NCBI RefSeq assembly: GCF_017114995.1
Contig: NZ_JABXKL010000058.1
Location: 81,575 to 145,574 of the forward strand
Direction of reading: 5' to 3'
DNA length: 64,000 bases
Origin: Nostoc sp. NMS9
Lineage (GTDB): Bacteria; Cyanobacteriota; Cyanobacteriia; Cyanobacteriales; Nostocaceae
Below, one piece after another: positions 27,645 to 38,000 of the stretch. A model generated the notes under the pieces. It was not told where the DNA came from. It did no database searches and saw only the letters and a program-made list of their open reading frames with translations. The translations under genes and the position numbers were made by a program. Numbering within the stretch: the first letter of the stretch is position 1; every line of letters begins with the position of its first letter.

Positions 27645-27838
27645 TTAAGAGTGCATTTTGCTATTAAACACAGAGTAAACTGTCTCACGTCCTGTAATCA
27701 ATTCTGCAAAATCAAAATCACTGTAGTAAACGGCAAATTTAGCAGTAGCTGGACGATACACCTGATAAATAATAACTGTTTGGTCGTCATATTGTGCTAG
27801 AATACAACGACCAATTTTAGACCCACGATTTACTGGGG
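27645..27838 (-). pseudogene. N-terminal relic of a DUF4291-like gene
   Basis: A minus-strand frame without a start codon reads GSKIGRCILAQYDDQTVIIY, then QVYRPATAKFAVYYSDFDF and ends ~20 residues later. The AQYDDQTVIIYQVYRP stretch resembles the start of DUF4291 proteins (DEQTIxVYQAYxPxIAxFA). Only about 40 of ~200 residues remain. It fills the gap between sqdB and sqdX, so a gene was probably inserted there and later lost. The assignment is tentative. Confidence 0.45.
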
Positions 27839-27844
27839 TTTACG

Positions 27845-29011
<1,167 letters not shown>

Positions 29012-29084
29012 TTACTCGCTGATAGCTAAATCTATCAGGTTTCTGTACCCTCTTAATCATTATTATGGGGGAGATATGGATTTT

Positions 29085-29240
29085 GGGGGCAGATGAGGGA
29101 GATGAGGGAGATGAGGGAGATAGGGGGACAAGGGGGTAAACAAAACTCCTAACTCTTAACTCTTAACTCCTAACTCAGCACGGGCTAAACGCCCCGCTAC
29201 CGCTAACAGCACTCCTAACGCCCCATGCCCCATGCCCCAT
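29085..29240. repeat. cluster of three short tandem repeat families
   Basis: GATGAGGGA repeats (9-bp unit, about 29092-29120), AACTC(C/T)TAACTCTT repeats (about 29145-29175) and CCCCATG repeats (7-bp unit, about 29221-29240) lie side by side between sqdB and the lipoprotein gene. The 9-bp unit is the reverse complement of the CTCCCTCAT tract at 7228-7290. Confidence 0.85.
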
Positions 29241-29758
29241 TAAAACTTTGAAATCCGATACTGCTGGGCAATGTAATAAAACAAACGATAGTAATTTTGA
29301 AATTCTTGGCTCTTGCTGCGTCCCTTTAAATAGTATTTCACTTGACTTTGAGTTAGAGTCAGTGTCATCGAACTTATTCCTCGCTCAACTTCTACGACCA
29401 GCACCCCAGATACTCCTTGAGCGGTCTGAAAGTTGGATTTTATCTTTTTCACAGACTCTTGATCGTTTGGTAGCTGATGACTTGCCCACCCGCGAATTTC
29501 CACTGAGTTATCCTGTGGTGAAATAAACGCAATTCCATCACCATTTTCTGATGCTGCTAATGAAGTCCAGTTACTCGGATATGGAAATTCAAAGCCATAA
29601 CGGGAGTTGCTATAAGTTTTCCAGGCGATCGCTCTGGCGTTAAAATCATTTGCAGTACAACCCGACAGCATTATTAACAGGGCAATGACTCCGCTAACGC
29701 TGGCGGCAAACCGATAAATTCTTCGCCCCAAACTACAGATTTTATTAGCAGTAGCCAT
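29240..29758 (-). CDS. cyanobacterial lipoprotein, PsbP-like fold possible
   Basis: 172 residues. A basic N-terminus (MATANKICSLGRRIYRFAAS) and hydrophobic core (VSGVIALLIMLSGC) end in a lipobox with Cys34, so the protein is probably anchored in a membrane facing the periplasm or lumen. The mature part (SRYGFEFPYPSNWTSLAAS, EVERGISSMTLTLTQSQV) has the look of PsbP/PsbP-like domains, which share the YGFxFxYPxxW start. I do not claim a photosystem II role. The coding frame ends within CCCCATG repeats. Confidence 0.65.
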   Translation of the reverse strand: MATANKICSLGRRIYRFAASVSGVIALLIMLSGCTANDFNARAIAWKTYSNSRYGFEFPYPSNWTSLAASENGDGIAFISPQDNSVEIRGWASHQLPNDQESVKKIKSNFQTAQGVSGVLVVEVERGISSMTLTLTQSQVKYYLKGRSKSQEFQNYYRLFYYIAQQYRISKF

Positions 29759-29980
29759 TTACATCACACATTTTGCCAAAGTCACTGATTTTATAGAAAT
29801 ACCAGAAACTCAGATCAATACCTTCGCCAATTTACTAGTTATTCCCAAATCCGTAAACTGCTGAATAAACTGCACCAAAAGAGCGTTGATTAAAAATTCA
29901 ATATTTTTTCAGGATATTTACTATTCTCTTTTGAGTTCCCGGTAGAGGAAGCTCAGAGAAAGTGCTTTATCACACAATTC

Positions 29981-30769
29981 ATGTACAGTGCATCTCAGAC
30001 AGCCGAGCTAACTTTGGAGCTTTTTCACTTCCAAACCAACACATCTTTGCAATTTCCACCAAATCTTTCTGTAATTTGCATCGGTAAGCCAAACGACCAA
30101 AAACCACCAGATATTGATATCTCTGGCTTACCAGAATCAGATGTGGTATCTCGCATCCACGCGCAAATTTGGATAAATGGGGATGAATACCATATTACCG
30201 ATTTGGGCAGTTCTAATGGTACATACATTAACGGTGTGAAACTTCAACCTCAAGTTTTTTGTCCACTGCATCCAGGAGACAGAGTTTCGTTAGGGCAGGG
30301 AGACAAAATAACTTTCATGTTTAGGGTGCAGCAGCACTCTACATCTGCCACAAAAAATCCTATGCCAAACTCCCCGCCCACAAAAATTACAGCGCCTACC
30401 ATCGGTAAAGAAGAAGAACAAGTAATCCTTGCCACTAAGCTTATTGGCTTAGGACTAATCCTAGCAGGCGTTACATTTTTAAGTACAAGTATTTATGTGA
30501 GCGTCTACTTACGCAGCACACCTGGAATTTTGCTGTGTATGGGAGGTGTAGTAGCTCTAAATTGGGGTGGGCGCGATAATCGGAAACTGGGATGGGTGCT
30601 GATTGGCATAGGAATTGCTCTGTTCATCGCCAGTGGTGTTGTAATCGGCTCAGTGTCCCTTTTTTCGATGCTAGTGTCATTTGCTGGCATCTCATGTGGA
30701 TATCAGTTGTTTACAACCGGAAAGGTATTCAACTTTAATCCGCTTACGCTTCAAATAATCAAAAAATAA
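29981..30769 (+). CDS. FHA-domain membrane protein
   Basis: 262 residues. The N-terminal FHA domain (about 25-115) has the canonical set IGKPND, SRIHAQIW and DLGSSNGTYINGVKL, so it should bind phosphothreonine peptides in the cytoplasm. A linker (120-150) is followed by four hydrophobic segments (about 150-240: LIGLGLILAGVTFLSTSIYV, GILLCMGGVVALNW, LGWVLIGIGIALFIASGVVI, FSMLVSFAGISCGYQLF). It is the third FHA protein in the window, pointing to active Ser/Thr phospho-signalling. No kinase is adjacent. Confidence 0.8.
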   Translation: MYSASQTAELTLELFHFQTNTSLQFPPNLSVICIGKPNDQKPPDIDISGLPESDVVSRIHAQIWINGDEYHITDLGSSNGTYINGVKLQPQVFCPLHPGDRVSLGQGDKITFMFRVQQHSTSATKNPMPNSPPTKITAPTIGKEEEQVILATKLIGLGLILAGVTFLSTSIYVSVYLRSTPGILLCMGGVVALNWGGRDNRKLGWVLIGIGIALFIASGVVIGSVSLFSMLVSFAGISCGYQLFTTGKVFNFNPLTLQIIKK

Positions 30770-30990
30770 GCCAAGTCAGGTAATCGTTGGTTTAGCGATC
30801 GCTAATTTCCATCAAGAATTAATTCTGAGAGCTTTGTATTGAGCGATCAATCAATCAATAAACAGCATTTTATTCCCAATTTGTAAATAAATGTAACAAA
30901 ATTAGCGTTAAAACGTTTTACTGTCTTGACAACCAATAAAAGAACCTATAACTTGATATACATACCCGGGTAAGACCGTTAAAGAGTTAT

Positions 30991-31344
30991 ATGCAAACGC
31001 AAACTAAGCAAAAGGTCACTTTGTATTTATCGCCAGAGTTGCACAGAAAACTGAAGATTCGTTCAGCAGTTGATTCCGAGCCAATGTCAGAACTTGCCGA
31101 ACGTGCCCTTGGTTTTTACCTATCTAATCAAGAATTAGTTGATGAGTTAGAAGATTCTACTTATGGGCGGACTCATAGAGTTTATTCATGCCCAACTTGT
31201 GATAGCTCACTAGTCTTACGTGATGGGGAACTGGTTACTTTAGGCAATCAACCAGGAGTAGTTGGTCAAGAGCATCTTTCTCTCGATGAGATGGATGAAG
31301 ATCAAACCAATTCCAAGGGTAAGGAAGAATTAGTTCCTTGCTAG
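30991..31344 (+). CDS. ribbon-helix-helix-like protein with a zinc-binding motif
   Basis: 117 residues. Residues 1-50 (QKVTLYLSPELHRKLKIRSA and MSELAERALGFYLS) have the beta strand-helix-helix pattern of RHH DNA-binding proteins. A single CPTC (66-69) follows in a small strand-rich region (SSLVLRDGELVTLG), and the tail is acidic. Two more Cys for a full ribbon are not evident, although one lies at the C-terminus. It precedes the Ycf46 gene by 78 bp on the same strand, so they may be co-transcribed and it may regulate that unit. Confidence 0.7.
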   Translation: MQTQTKQKVTLYLSPELHRKLKIRSAVDSEPMSELAERALGFYLSNQELVDELEDSTYGRTHRVYSCPTCDSSLVLRDGELVTLGNQPGVVGQEHLSLDEMDEDQTNSKGKEELVPC

Positions 31345-31422
31345 ATAGATATTCATGATTCGGTTGTCTTTACCAGAAGCAATGTCTCTACTGTCTCTAT
31401 AAGGTCTCAAGTAGGTCGAAGT

Positions 31423-32934
31423 ATGAACGAAGAGCTCAAGATCCTAATTCAAGCTCAATACCCTTTAATCTACCTTGTTACCTCCGAGGAAGAGCGGGCC
31501 GAGCAAGCAATTTCCACAATCGCCCAGTTGTTAAAGCCCCAGCGCCGAGTATTTGTTTGGACAGTAACACACGGGATTGTTGAATATGGTCAACCCCGAA
31601 ATGTCACCCAACATAATACCGTGTCTCCAGAGGCGGCAATTGAGTGGATCATCCGGCAGAAAGAACCAAGTATATTTATTCTTAAAGATTTACATCCCTT
31701 TATAGATGCGCCTGCAACTAACCGATCTTTGCGTGATGCGATCGCTAGTTTCAAAGGTATGCAAAAGAACATCATTTTGATGTCTCCGATGCAGCAAGTA
31801 CCTATAGAACTGGAAAAGGAAGTTGTCGTTCTCGACTTTACATTGCCAGATATGGCTGAGTTGAATAAAGTCTTAACTCACCATATAGAGCAAAATCGTG
31901 GTCGGCGACTGACAACAGAAGCCAGAGAAAAACTTCTCAGAGCTGCTTTGGGTCTAACTAAAGATGAAGCTGAGAAAGTCTACCGTAAGGCACAGGTAAC
32001 TAAAGAGCGTTTGACGGAAGATGAAGTAGACATCGTTTTATCTGAGAAAAAGCAACTAATTCGGCGCAATGGCATCTTAGAATACATTGAAGAAGATGAA
32101 ACTATTGATGCTGTAGGTGGCTTAGAAGAGTTAAAAAGATGGCTAAAGCAACGCTCTAACGCTTTCACAGAAAGAGCGAGAGAGTATGGTTTGCCTCAAC
32201 CAAAGGGGATGTTAATTTTAGGAGTTCCGGGTTGCGGTAAGTCATTGATTGCCAAAACTACTTCCCGGCTGTGGGGTTTACCACTGTTACGGTTAGATAT
32301 GGGGCGAGTCTACGACGGCTCAATGGTGGGACGAAGTGAGGCAAATCTGCGAAACGCCCTGAAAACAGCAGAGTCTATTTCCCCGGCGATTTTGTTTATT
32401 GATGAATTAGATAAATCCTTTGCTGGTAGTGGAGGTTCATCTGATTCTGATGGGGGGACTTCAAGTAGAATTTTCGGCTCTTTCCTCACATGGATGCAAG
32501 ATAAAAAATCACCAGTGTTCGTGATGGCAACTGCCAACCGAGTAGAACGCTTACCTGGCGAATTCTTGAGGAAAGGACGCTTTGATGAAATTTTCTTTGT
32601 CGATCTGCCAACACCAGAAGAACGGCAAGATATTTTTAATATTCATCTGACCAAACGCCGTGAAGACATTTCTCGCTTTGATCTTGAGCAACTAGCTAAG
32701 ATGTCTGATGGCTTTTCTGGGGCAGAAGTTGAACAAGCGATCGTTGCGGCAATGTATGAAGCTTTTGCCCAAGATCGGGAGTTCACCCAACTAGATATTA
32801 TTGCTGCACTGAAGGCAACATTGCCGCTGTCTCGAACGATGCAAGAACAAGTAACGGCTCTGAGAGATTGGGCCAGACAGCGCGCACGCCCCGCAGCATC
32901 CTCCGTAGCTGAATATCAGCGAATGGAGTTTTAA
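31423..32934 (+). CDS. ycf46: Ycf46-type AAA ATPase
   Basis: 503 residues. The N-terminal domain (1-230) begins with EELKILIQAQYPLIYLVTSE, the Ycf46 signature. The AAA module (231-495) has Walker A GVPGCGKS (267-274), Walker B AILFIDELDK (322-331), the ring-forming second-region pattern and arginine finger area (PGEFLRKGRFDEIFFVDLP) and a helical lid ending SGAEVEQAIVAA. Ycf46 is encoded in many algal plastids; in cyanobacteria it has been linked to photosynthesis and inorganic carbon use. The short distance to the DUF1257 gene suggests a common unit. Confidence 0.92.
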   Translation: MNEELKILIQAQYPLIYLVTSEEERAEQAISTIAQLLKPQRRVFVWTVTHGIVEYGQPRNVTQHNTVSPEAAIEWIIRQKEPSIFILKDLHPFIDAPATNRSLRDAIASFKGMQKNIILMSPMQQVPIELEKEVVVLDFTLPDMAELNKVLTHHIEQNRGRRLTTEAREKLLRAALGLTKDEAEKVYRKAQVTKERLTEDEVDIVLSEKKQLIRRNGILEYIEEDETIDAVGGLEELKRWLKQRSNAFTERAREYGLPQPKGMLILGVPGCGKSLIAKTTSRLWGLPLLRLDMGRVYDGSMVGRSEANLRNALKTAESISPAILFIDELDKSFAGSGGSSDSDGGTSSRIFGSFLTWMQDKKSPVFVMATANRVERLPGEFLRKGRFDEIFFVDLPTPEERQDIFNIHLTKRREDISRFDLEQLAKMSDGFSGAEVEQAIVAAMYEAFAQDREFTQLDIIAALKATLPLSRTMQEQVTALRDWARQRARPAASSVAEYQRMEF

Positions 32935-33075
32935 AAGCTTTCCTCTGCCATCCCAGGGGGAAAGGCTAGCTGAAAATGCTAGCAGTTATAAGAAAAGCCG
33001 CATCCTGTTAAGCGCGGCTTCGCCCAAAACAAACCGTTGTCGTTTTTCTCAATCTTCTCATTGGAGGAAACCCAA

Positions 33076-33426
33076 ATGTCTCACTTTAGCACCCTGCGTA
33101 CCAAAATCACCGATGCCGAAATCCTCAAGGCTTCCTTGCGCGACCTCGGTATCAGCGTAAAGACTGAAGCTGATGTCCGTGGTTATAACGGTCAGCGTGT
33201 CCGTTCTGACATCGTTGCCGTGTTGGAAGGCGAATATGATCTCGGCTGGTCTCGCAATGGCGATGGTTCTTTTGACCTAATCGCTGACCTGTGGGGCGTT
33301 GCTAAGAAGCACAACCAAACCGAGTTGATCAACTCAATCAACCAAAAGTATGCCGTTAACAAAACTTTGGCTGAAGTGAAACAGCGCGGTCTGCAAAACG
33401 CCAATGTGAAGTTGGTATTGCAATAA
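33076..33426 (+). CDS. ycf35: Ycf35/DUF1257 protein
   Basis: 116 residues from the ATG at 33076, chosen because GGAGG (33063-33067) stands nine bases ahead; the frame is open 13 codons further upstream. SHFSTLRTKITDAEILKASL and the RGYNGQRVRSDIVAVLEGEYD / LGWSRNGDGSFDLIAD sequences identify DUF1257, a plastid and cyanobacterial family of unknown biochemical role. Codon use is that of a well-expressed gene. A strong terminator follows. Confidence 0.92.
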   Translation: MSHFSTLRTKITDAEILKASLRDLGISVKTEADVRGYNGQRVRSDIVAVLEGEYDLGWSRNGDGSFDLIADLWGVAKKHNQTELINSINQKYAVNKTLAEVKQRGLQNANVKLVLQ

Positions 33427-33493
33427 CAATTTCTGTGCGCGTTCCCAAAGCTGCACGGGTTAACCATATAAATAGCGGTTAGCCCGCTTTTTT

Positions 33494-33529
33494 ATCGGGA
33501 CTGAGATGTATTTCTCAGTCCCGATTTTT
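33494..33529 (+). terminator. intrinsic terminator after ycf35
   Basis: A perfect 13-bp stem (ATCGGGACTGAGA / TCTCAGTCCCGAT) with a six-base loop is followed by TTTTT. It lies 68 bp after the DUF1257 stop and between convergent genes, so it may serve both. Confidence 0.85.
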
Positions 33530-33566
33530 GATTAGTCTAGTCAATACTAATTTAAAATTAGTAATT

Positions 33567-36101
33567 TTATTTCATCGTAGTAACATTGATGTGTTCAGCA
33601 TGACAACCAGGCTTATTTTTAATTAACTTAAGAAGTTCTGCTTTATGTTGAAGCAACCATTCAGGATTGTTACTAGGGTACAAATATATGTTGTAAGTGT
33701 AAGTATATACCTCCCAATCAATTTTGGAAACTGCTTTGCAATGGTAAAAGAAGTTAACCACTCTTGTTAGAGCCTTTATAGCCTTTTCACTTTCTGATGT
33801 AAATGATAAATCAAGATTTTTTTGATCCCTCAATTTTGTTGTATTACACCGAAAATCAATTTCATTCTGACCTTTACATCTATTGCAAGTAACACACAAT
33901 GTTTGTAAGTTTTCTATAGATGTTTTACCACCCATAGAAAACGGTTTAATATGATCTATTTGTAATTTACCTTTGGTATTGATTCCACAACATAAGCAAG
34001 CATACTTGTCTCGTTTTTTAACTTCTTCTTTTTTTGCTTCGGTTGGTTCTCTATCATCTTCTTCTGATGAAATAATCACAATTTGAGTAGTTTTACCTAC
34101 AGGCTTAGGATTAATAATGTTTCTAATTGCTGCATCAACGGCTGTTTCAAATCGAATCAAGCTTTTGTAAAAAACTTTCCACAATGTTTCAGGTTGAGAA
34201 AACTCTTTGCCTAAATATTCGTATTTTAAGCGAGATGAAAAATCAATTAATTTATAAGCAAGTTTGTCTAAGTCGTAAAGTTCTCTTTCTTCAAATGAAT
34301 GATATGACGGTGCAGATTGATCTGGATTTCGAGCGATGTGCCGTACAATCTTAATTAAATCAGACTGGAGCTTTTGTCCTATGTCATCAACTTTGCGGTC
34401 AAAATATTTATCTATCCACTCTTCAACTTGAGGCCGCATCAATTTATCATCAACATATTCTTTAGACCATTTATCTCGTAAGTTTGCGAAAGGAATGGAT
34501 TTAATAAAAGCCTCAAATTTGTATTTTGTATGTTCATATACCATAATAAATTCAGTAAATGCTTCCGTGGATTCATGTTTATTGTCAGCATCAGCATATA
34601 CAATTTCAGTTTTATACCAACCAATAGGACATATTTTTGAGAATTCAGGTATTGGGTATTCTCCACCACTCTCAATTGACTTCGATAATTCTTCAACTAA
34701 ACGAATAGAAATATATTCAAATGGATGATAGCCTTTTACAGACGGTTCTGAACCTCCAGTATCACCATCTTTTGGGTTAGTCCAATCAATTAAACGTTTC
34801 CATTCATCGAAGAATAAAACAATATTTGCCTCACTGCTACCTCCTACTTTTTCACCCCGTAATGCTCTACCAATCATTTGAGTCATCAAGATAGAGCTTG
34901 TTGTTTGGCGAGTAATAAATACAGTTTGAACGCTAGGAACGTCAGCCCCTTCTGTTAACATTCGTACATTGATTAAAACATCAAGCTTACCATTCTTAAA
35001 TTCATCCAAAATCCTTTGATTATCACTTTGAGTACGTTTGTTTCGTGCTTCAGCAGAGCCGGGATCGGCATCTATATGTGAATAAATTGCGTCTACTTTT
35101 ATACCCTTTTCGATAAGCTTGTCTTTGATATAGATGCATTGAAACCAACGGTCAGCAAAAATAATGGTTTTACCATAAGCATCTTTATTTGATACATAAG
35201 TGTGTACTATAAAATCGTTTCTCTGTTTATCATTTGCAAGTTTTTCAATAATTGATTCTGGGAGGTCTTGATGTTGCTTAACTAGCCGATCGTATAATTT
35301 ATCATCAACTTCTAATTCTTTTCCAGTTGCAACTTCAATGTATTTAGGTCTAGCTAAAACTCCTTGTAATATTAAACTTTCTTTTTTCGCTTCATAAATA
35401 ATTTCATTTTCAAAAATTTTCCAAAGCCAACCCCTTCTAGCCTTATCATTATAAGTTGGTGTAGCTGTTAAACCTAACAGATGTAATCCTGGAAATAACC
35501 CTCGAAGTCCTAAAGCAGAATCTTTTTCACCAATTAATAAGTTTCTGCAACCATAGGCTGGTGAGTGATGAGCTTCATCAACTACTACAAAAAGTCCTGT
35601 TTTTCTACAACTATCAATAAATTTTCTGAAAGCTGTCTCAAACTTTTTACCATATATGTCTTTACCTTCAGTATGTAAATTATTGATAGCTGTTTGTATT
35701 GTCATAATGACAATATCATCAGTCAGTTGTATAGATGAGGCTTTTGCATGAGAAGGATTACTAGAAACGCACCGAATATTTAACGTTTTCTTTGGCTCTG
35801 GAATATCCTTAGCAGCTTTAAAAAAGGTATCAGATGCTTGATCCAATAGGTAAAATGAAGGAGCTAACCAAAGAATCTTAATATTTTTAGGAATTACATG
35901 GTCAGATAACCATCTGACAGCCGTAAATGTCTTGCCAGCACCTGTAGGAAGTACTAAAATTCCACTACCAGGTTTTTCACTACCAAATTTAAACGTTTTA
36001 CTCAGGGCTTCAAATGCTTCAATTTGATGCTGGAAAGGTGTTTTAGAGTGGTAGTTAACAGATTGATCTCTTAATTGATCAAGATTGATAGATTCGTACA
36101 T
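33567..36101 (-). CDS. DEAH-box SF2 helicase fused to a C-terminal HNH nuclease (defence candidate)
   Basis: 844 residues from the ATG at 36101 (a GTG 48 bp upstream keeps the frame). The helicase has Walker A LPTGAGKT (51-58), DEAH (175-178), TAT in LGLTATP (212-214), RecA2 motifs ([19 protein letters not shown]) and a long middle domain. Residues ~699-745 are an HNH finger: CLCC, then [19 protein letters not shown] and CVTCNRCKG. The combination of a DNA translocase and a metal-finger nuclease resembles restriction-like defence proteins, but no methylase or partner gene is next to it. It has no GCGATCGC site and looks A+T-richer than its neighbours, which suggests acquisition. The role is inferred. 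Confidence 0.85.
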   Translation of the reverse strand: MYESINLDQLRDQSVNYHSKTPFQHQIEAFEALSKTFKFGSEKPGSGILVLPTGAGKTFTAVRWLSDHVIPKNIKILWLAPSFYLLDQASDTFFKAAKDIPEPKKTLNIRCVSSNPSHAKASSIQLTDDIVIMTIQTAINNLHTEGKDIYGKKFETAFRKFIDSCRKTGLFVVVDEAHHSPAYGCRNLLIGEKDSALGLRGLFPGLHLLGLTATPTYNDKARRGWLWKIFENEIIYEAKKESLILQGVLARPKYIEVATGKELEVDDKLYDRLVKQHQDLPESIIEKLANDKQRNDFIVHTYVSNKDAYGKTIIFADRWFQCIYIKDKLIEKGIKVDAIYSHIDADPGSAEARNKRTQSDNQRILDEFKNGKLDVLINVRMLTEGADVPSVQTVFITRQTTSSILMTQMIGRALRGEKVGGSSEANIVLFFDEWKRLIDWTNPKDGDTGGSEPSVKGYHPFEYISIRLVEELSKSIESGGEYPIPEFSKICPIGWYKTEIVYADADNKHESTEAFTEFIMVYEHTKYKFEAFIKSIPFANLRDKWSKEYVDDKLMRPQVEEWIDKYFDRKVDDIGQKLQSDLIKIVRHIARNPDQSAPSYHSFEERELYDLDKLAYKLIDFSSRLKYEYLGKEFSQPETLWKVFYKSLIRFETAVDAAIRNIINPKPVGKTTQIVIISSEEDDREPTEAKKEEVKKRDKYACLCCGINTKGKLQIDHIKPFSMGGKTSIENLQTLCVTCNRCKGQNEIDFRCNTTKLRDQKNLDLSFTSESEKAIKALTRVVNFFYHCKAVSKIDWEVYTYTYNIYLYPSNNPEWLLQHKAELLKLIKNKPGCHAEHINVTTMK

Positions 36102-36207
36102 AATGGTGTTGTCCGATTCGGTTTTACCTAGTGATAATAATTTGACCACTAGGTTAGTTTGCCCATAATGTATGCTTCAAACTCTTATGCTTTGAAATTT
36201 TTCTCTG

Positions 36208-36343
36208 TCAAACCTGACTTAAATCTAAATCTAAAATCAACTCACCATTAGAATTAAACCCTACACCTGTAACATTTTGCTTGTTTCTGGTAATGTGTAG
36301 TGTGCGATCGCATCGCCGGAGATCCACTTTTGCACCTATGGCT
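36208..36343 (-). pseudogene. possible C-terminal fragment of an unidentified gene
   Basis: On the minus strand a 44-codon frame without an ATG reads VDLRRCDRTLHITRNKQNV and GVGFNSNGELILDLDLSQV, then stops. The even amino acid composition looks coding rather than random, but I do not recognise the family. It may be the end of a gene removed when the helicase-HNH gene arrived. Confidence 0.25.
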
Positions 36344-36369
36344 TAGACTTAAAAAAAAGCTTAGTATCG

Positions 36370-37554
36370 ATGAACCAAAGTCTAAGTGGTACTCCCAGTC
36401 TGGAAAAACACACTCATGAAAATCTTGTTGTTACCAAACAACAGCTATTTAGCAAGCAACTAATTGTCCTTGCCTTGGAAATGCTTCTGGCATTACCTCT
36501 AGGTTTACTTCTCGCAAAGTTGCAAATTGGCAGGATTGCCTGGATATTTGGCGGGATTGCGGCTGGTACAGTGGTTCTCCAAGGGTGTCGAATTTTTTAT
36601 GAATATTCTCCCCAACCTAACCGCACTGCTAGAAAAGTGGGAATGGCACTTGTCGGCTTAACTGTCGGCGCTTCCAATGCCCACGCTAATCTAGCTAGTA
36701 TTGCTTCTTGTATTCCCATATTTATTTTTCTTACCTTATTTCTGCTGCTAAGTGGAAGCTGTATCGGTTACATTTACTCCCGCGTCAGCAAAACTAACCT
36801 GTTTACAGCGATGCTGGCTACGGTTCCTGGTGGTGTAGGAATTATGGCCGCGATCGCTGCCGATTACAATAAAAATGTTAGCTTGGTTGCCTTAGTTCAG
36901 GCGATTCGCGTCACCTCTGTAGTTGTTCTAATTCCCTTCATCGCTAGGACATCAGCTAGTAATTACTATCCGCAAACACTCCCAATCAACGCTGCTTGGC
37001 TCAATCTCGATCCATCTCAACTAGAATTACTCTTGTTAGTACTCCTAATTACTGGATTAGTAGTTTATCCAGCTATATTATTTAAAATTCCCGCCGGCGA
37101 TTTCTTTGGTGCATTGTTGATTGGTATTGGGTTTAATCCTTTGCTACATTGGCTGCCTTTTGTAGGTGATATTAGCTTTAGTCCGCCGCCTTTAATAAAC
37201 TTATTGGGTCAAATGCTCCTGGGAATTACTATTGGTGAATATTGGGGAGATAAACCTAACTTTAGAAAGCGGACTGTCGCCTATGCCTTAATGTCTGTAG
37301 GGATGACTCTCGTAGCCGGAGCGATCGCTGCTATATTTGCGATGCAATTAACCTCTTGGGACTGGTTAACCTGTCTTTTAGTCACAGCACCAGGAGGATC
37401 AGCGGAAATGATCCTGGTTTCCCTGGCACTAAATCATAATGTTGAAATTGTCACAACTGGTCATTTAGTGCGACTAATTGCGATTAATAGTTCTCTACCT
37501 CTTTGGGTGTTTTTGTTTCGCCGTCTAGATGAGCAAGTTTCTGAACCAGTTTAA
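36370..37554 (+). CDS. AbrB-family (PF05145) membrane protein
   Basis: 394 residues, about ten hydrophobic segments. The protein has two repeated halves, each with a small-residue-rich motif (MLATVPGGVGIMAA and LLVTAPGGSAEMIL), the hallmark of the PF05145 family once annotated as putative ammonia monooxygenase. The family is membrane-bound; its substrate is not established and it should not be confused with the DNA-binding AbrB. The start ATG at 36370 follows an A-rich stretch with no clear Shine-Dalgarno sequence. Array 3 begins 69 bp after the stop. Confidence 0.85.
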   Translation: MNQSLSGTPSLEKHTHENLVVTKQQLFSKQLIVLALEMLLALPLGLLLAKLQIGRIAWIFGGIAAGTVVLQGCRIFYEYSPQPNRTARKVGMALVGLTVGASNAHANLASIASCIPIFIFLTLFLLLSGSCIGYIYSRVSKTNLFTAMLATVPGGVGIMAAIAADYNKNVSLVALVQAIRVTSVVVLIPFIARTSASNYYPQTLPINAAWLNLDPSQLELLLLVLLITGLVVYPAILFKIPAGDFFGALLIGIGFNPLLHWLPFVGDISFSPPPLINLLGQMLLGITIGEYWGDKPNFRKRTVAYALMSVGMTLVAGAIAAIFAMQLTSWDWLTCLLVTAPGGSAEMILVSLALNHNVEIVTTGHLVRLIAINSSLPLWVFLFRRLDEQVSEPV

Positions 37555-37622
37555 TTGATAAAGGCATGGGGTATTGGGGATTGAGCAAAAGAGTAGAGTT
37601 TTTATGCTTCTTCATGAGTATC

Positions 37623-37895
37623 AAAGGCTCATTCACAAGTATCAAAGGCTCATTAATGGAGTTCAAAGGCTCATTCACAAGTATCAAAGGCTCATTAATG
37701 GAGTTCAAAGGCTCATTCACAAGTATCAAAGGCTCATTAATGGAGTTCAAAGGCTCATTCACAAGTATCAAAGGCTCATTAATGGAGTTCAAAGGCTCAT
37801 TCACAAGTATCAAAGACTCATTAATGGAGTTCAAAGACTCATTCACGAGTATCAAAGGCTCATTAATGGAGTTCAAAGGCTCATTAATGGAGTTC
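37623..37895. repeat. 21-bp tandem repeat array 3 (13 units, opposite orientation)
   Basis: Thirteen contiguous 21-bp units, of which the first twelve alternate in two types: AAAGGCTCATTCACAAGT and AAAGGCTCATTAATGGAG as starts. The 42-bp pair is therefore the real period; two same-type units close the array. Read on the minus strand each unit contains TGAGCCTTTGA, the same core as arrays 1 and 2, with a different second half. Open frames on both strands (repeats SFTSIKGSLMEFKG and LNSINEPLILVNEP) follow from the period and lack independent coding evidence. Confidence 0.92.
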
Positions 37896-38000
37896 AAAAT
37901 ATATTTCTTATACCTCTCCCCTACCTTTTAACTTCTAAAGATGCAACTTGAATGCTGGTTAGCTTATCCTTTTGTTATCCAAATACGAAGGATGCTTTAG

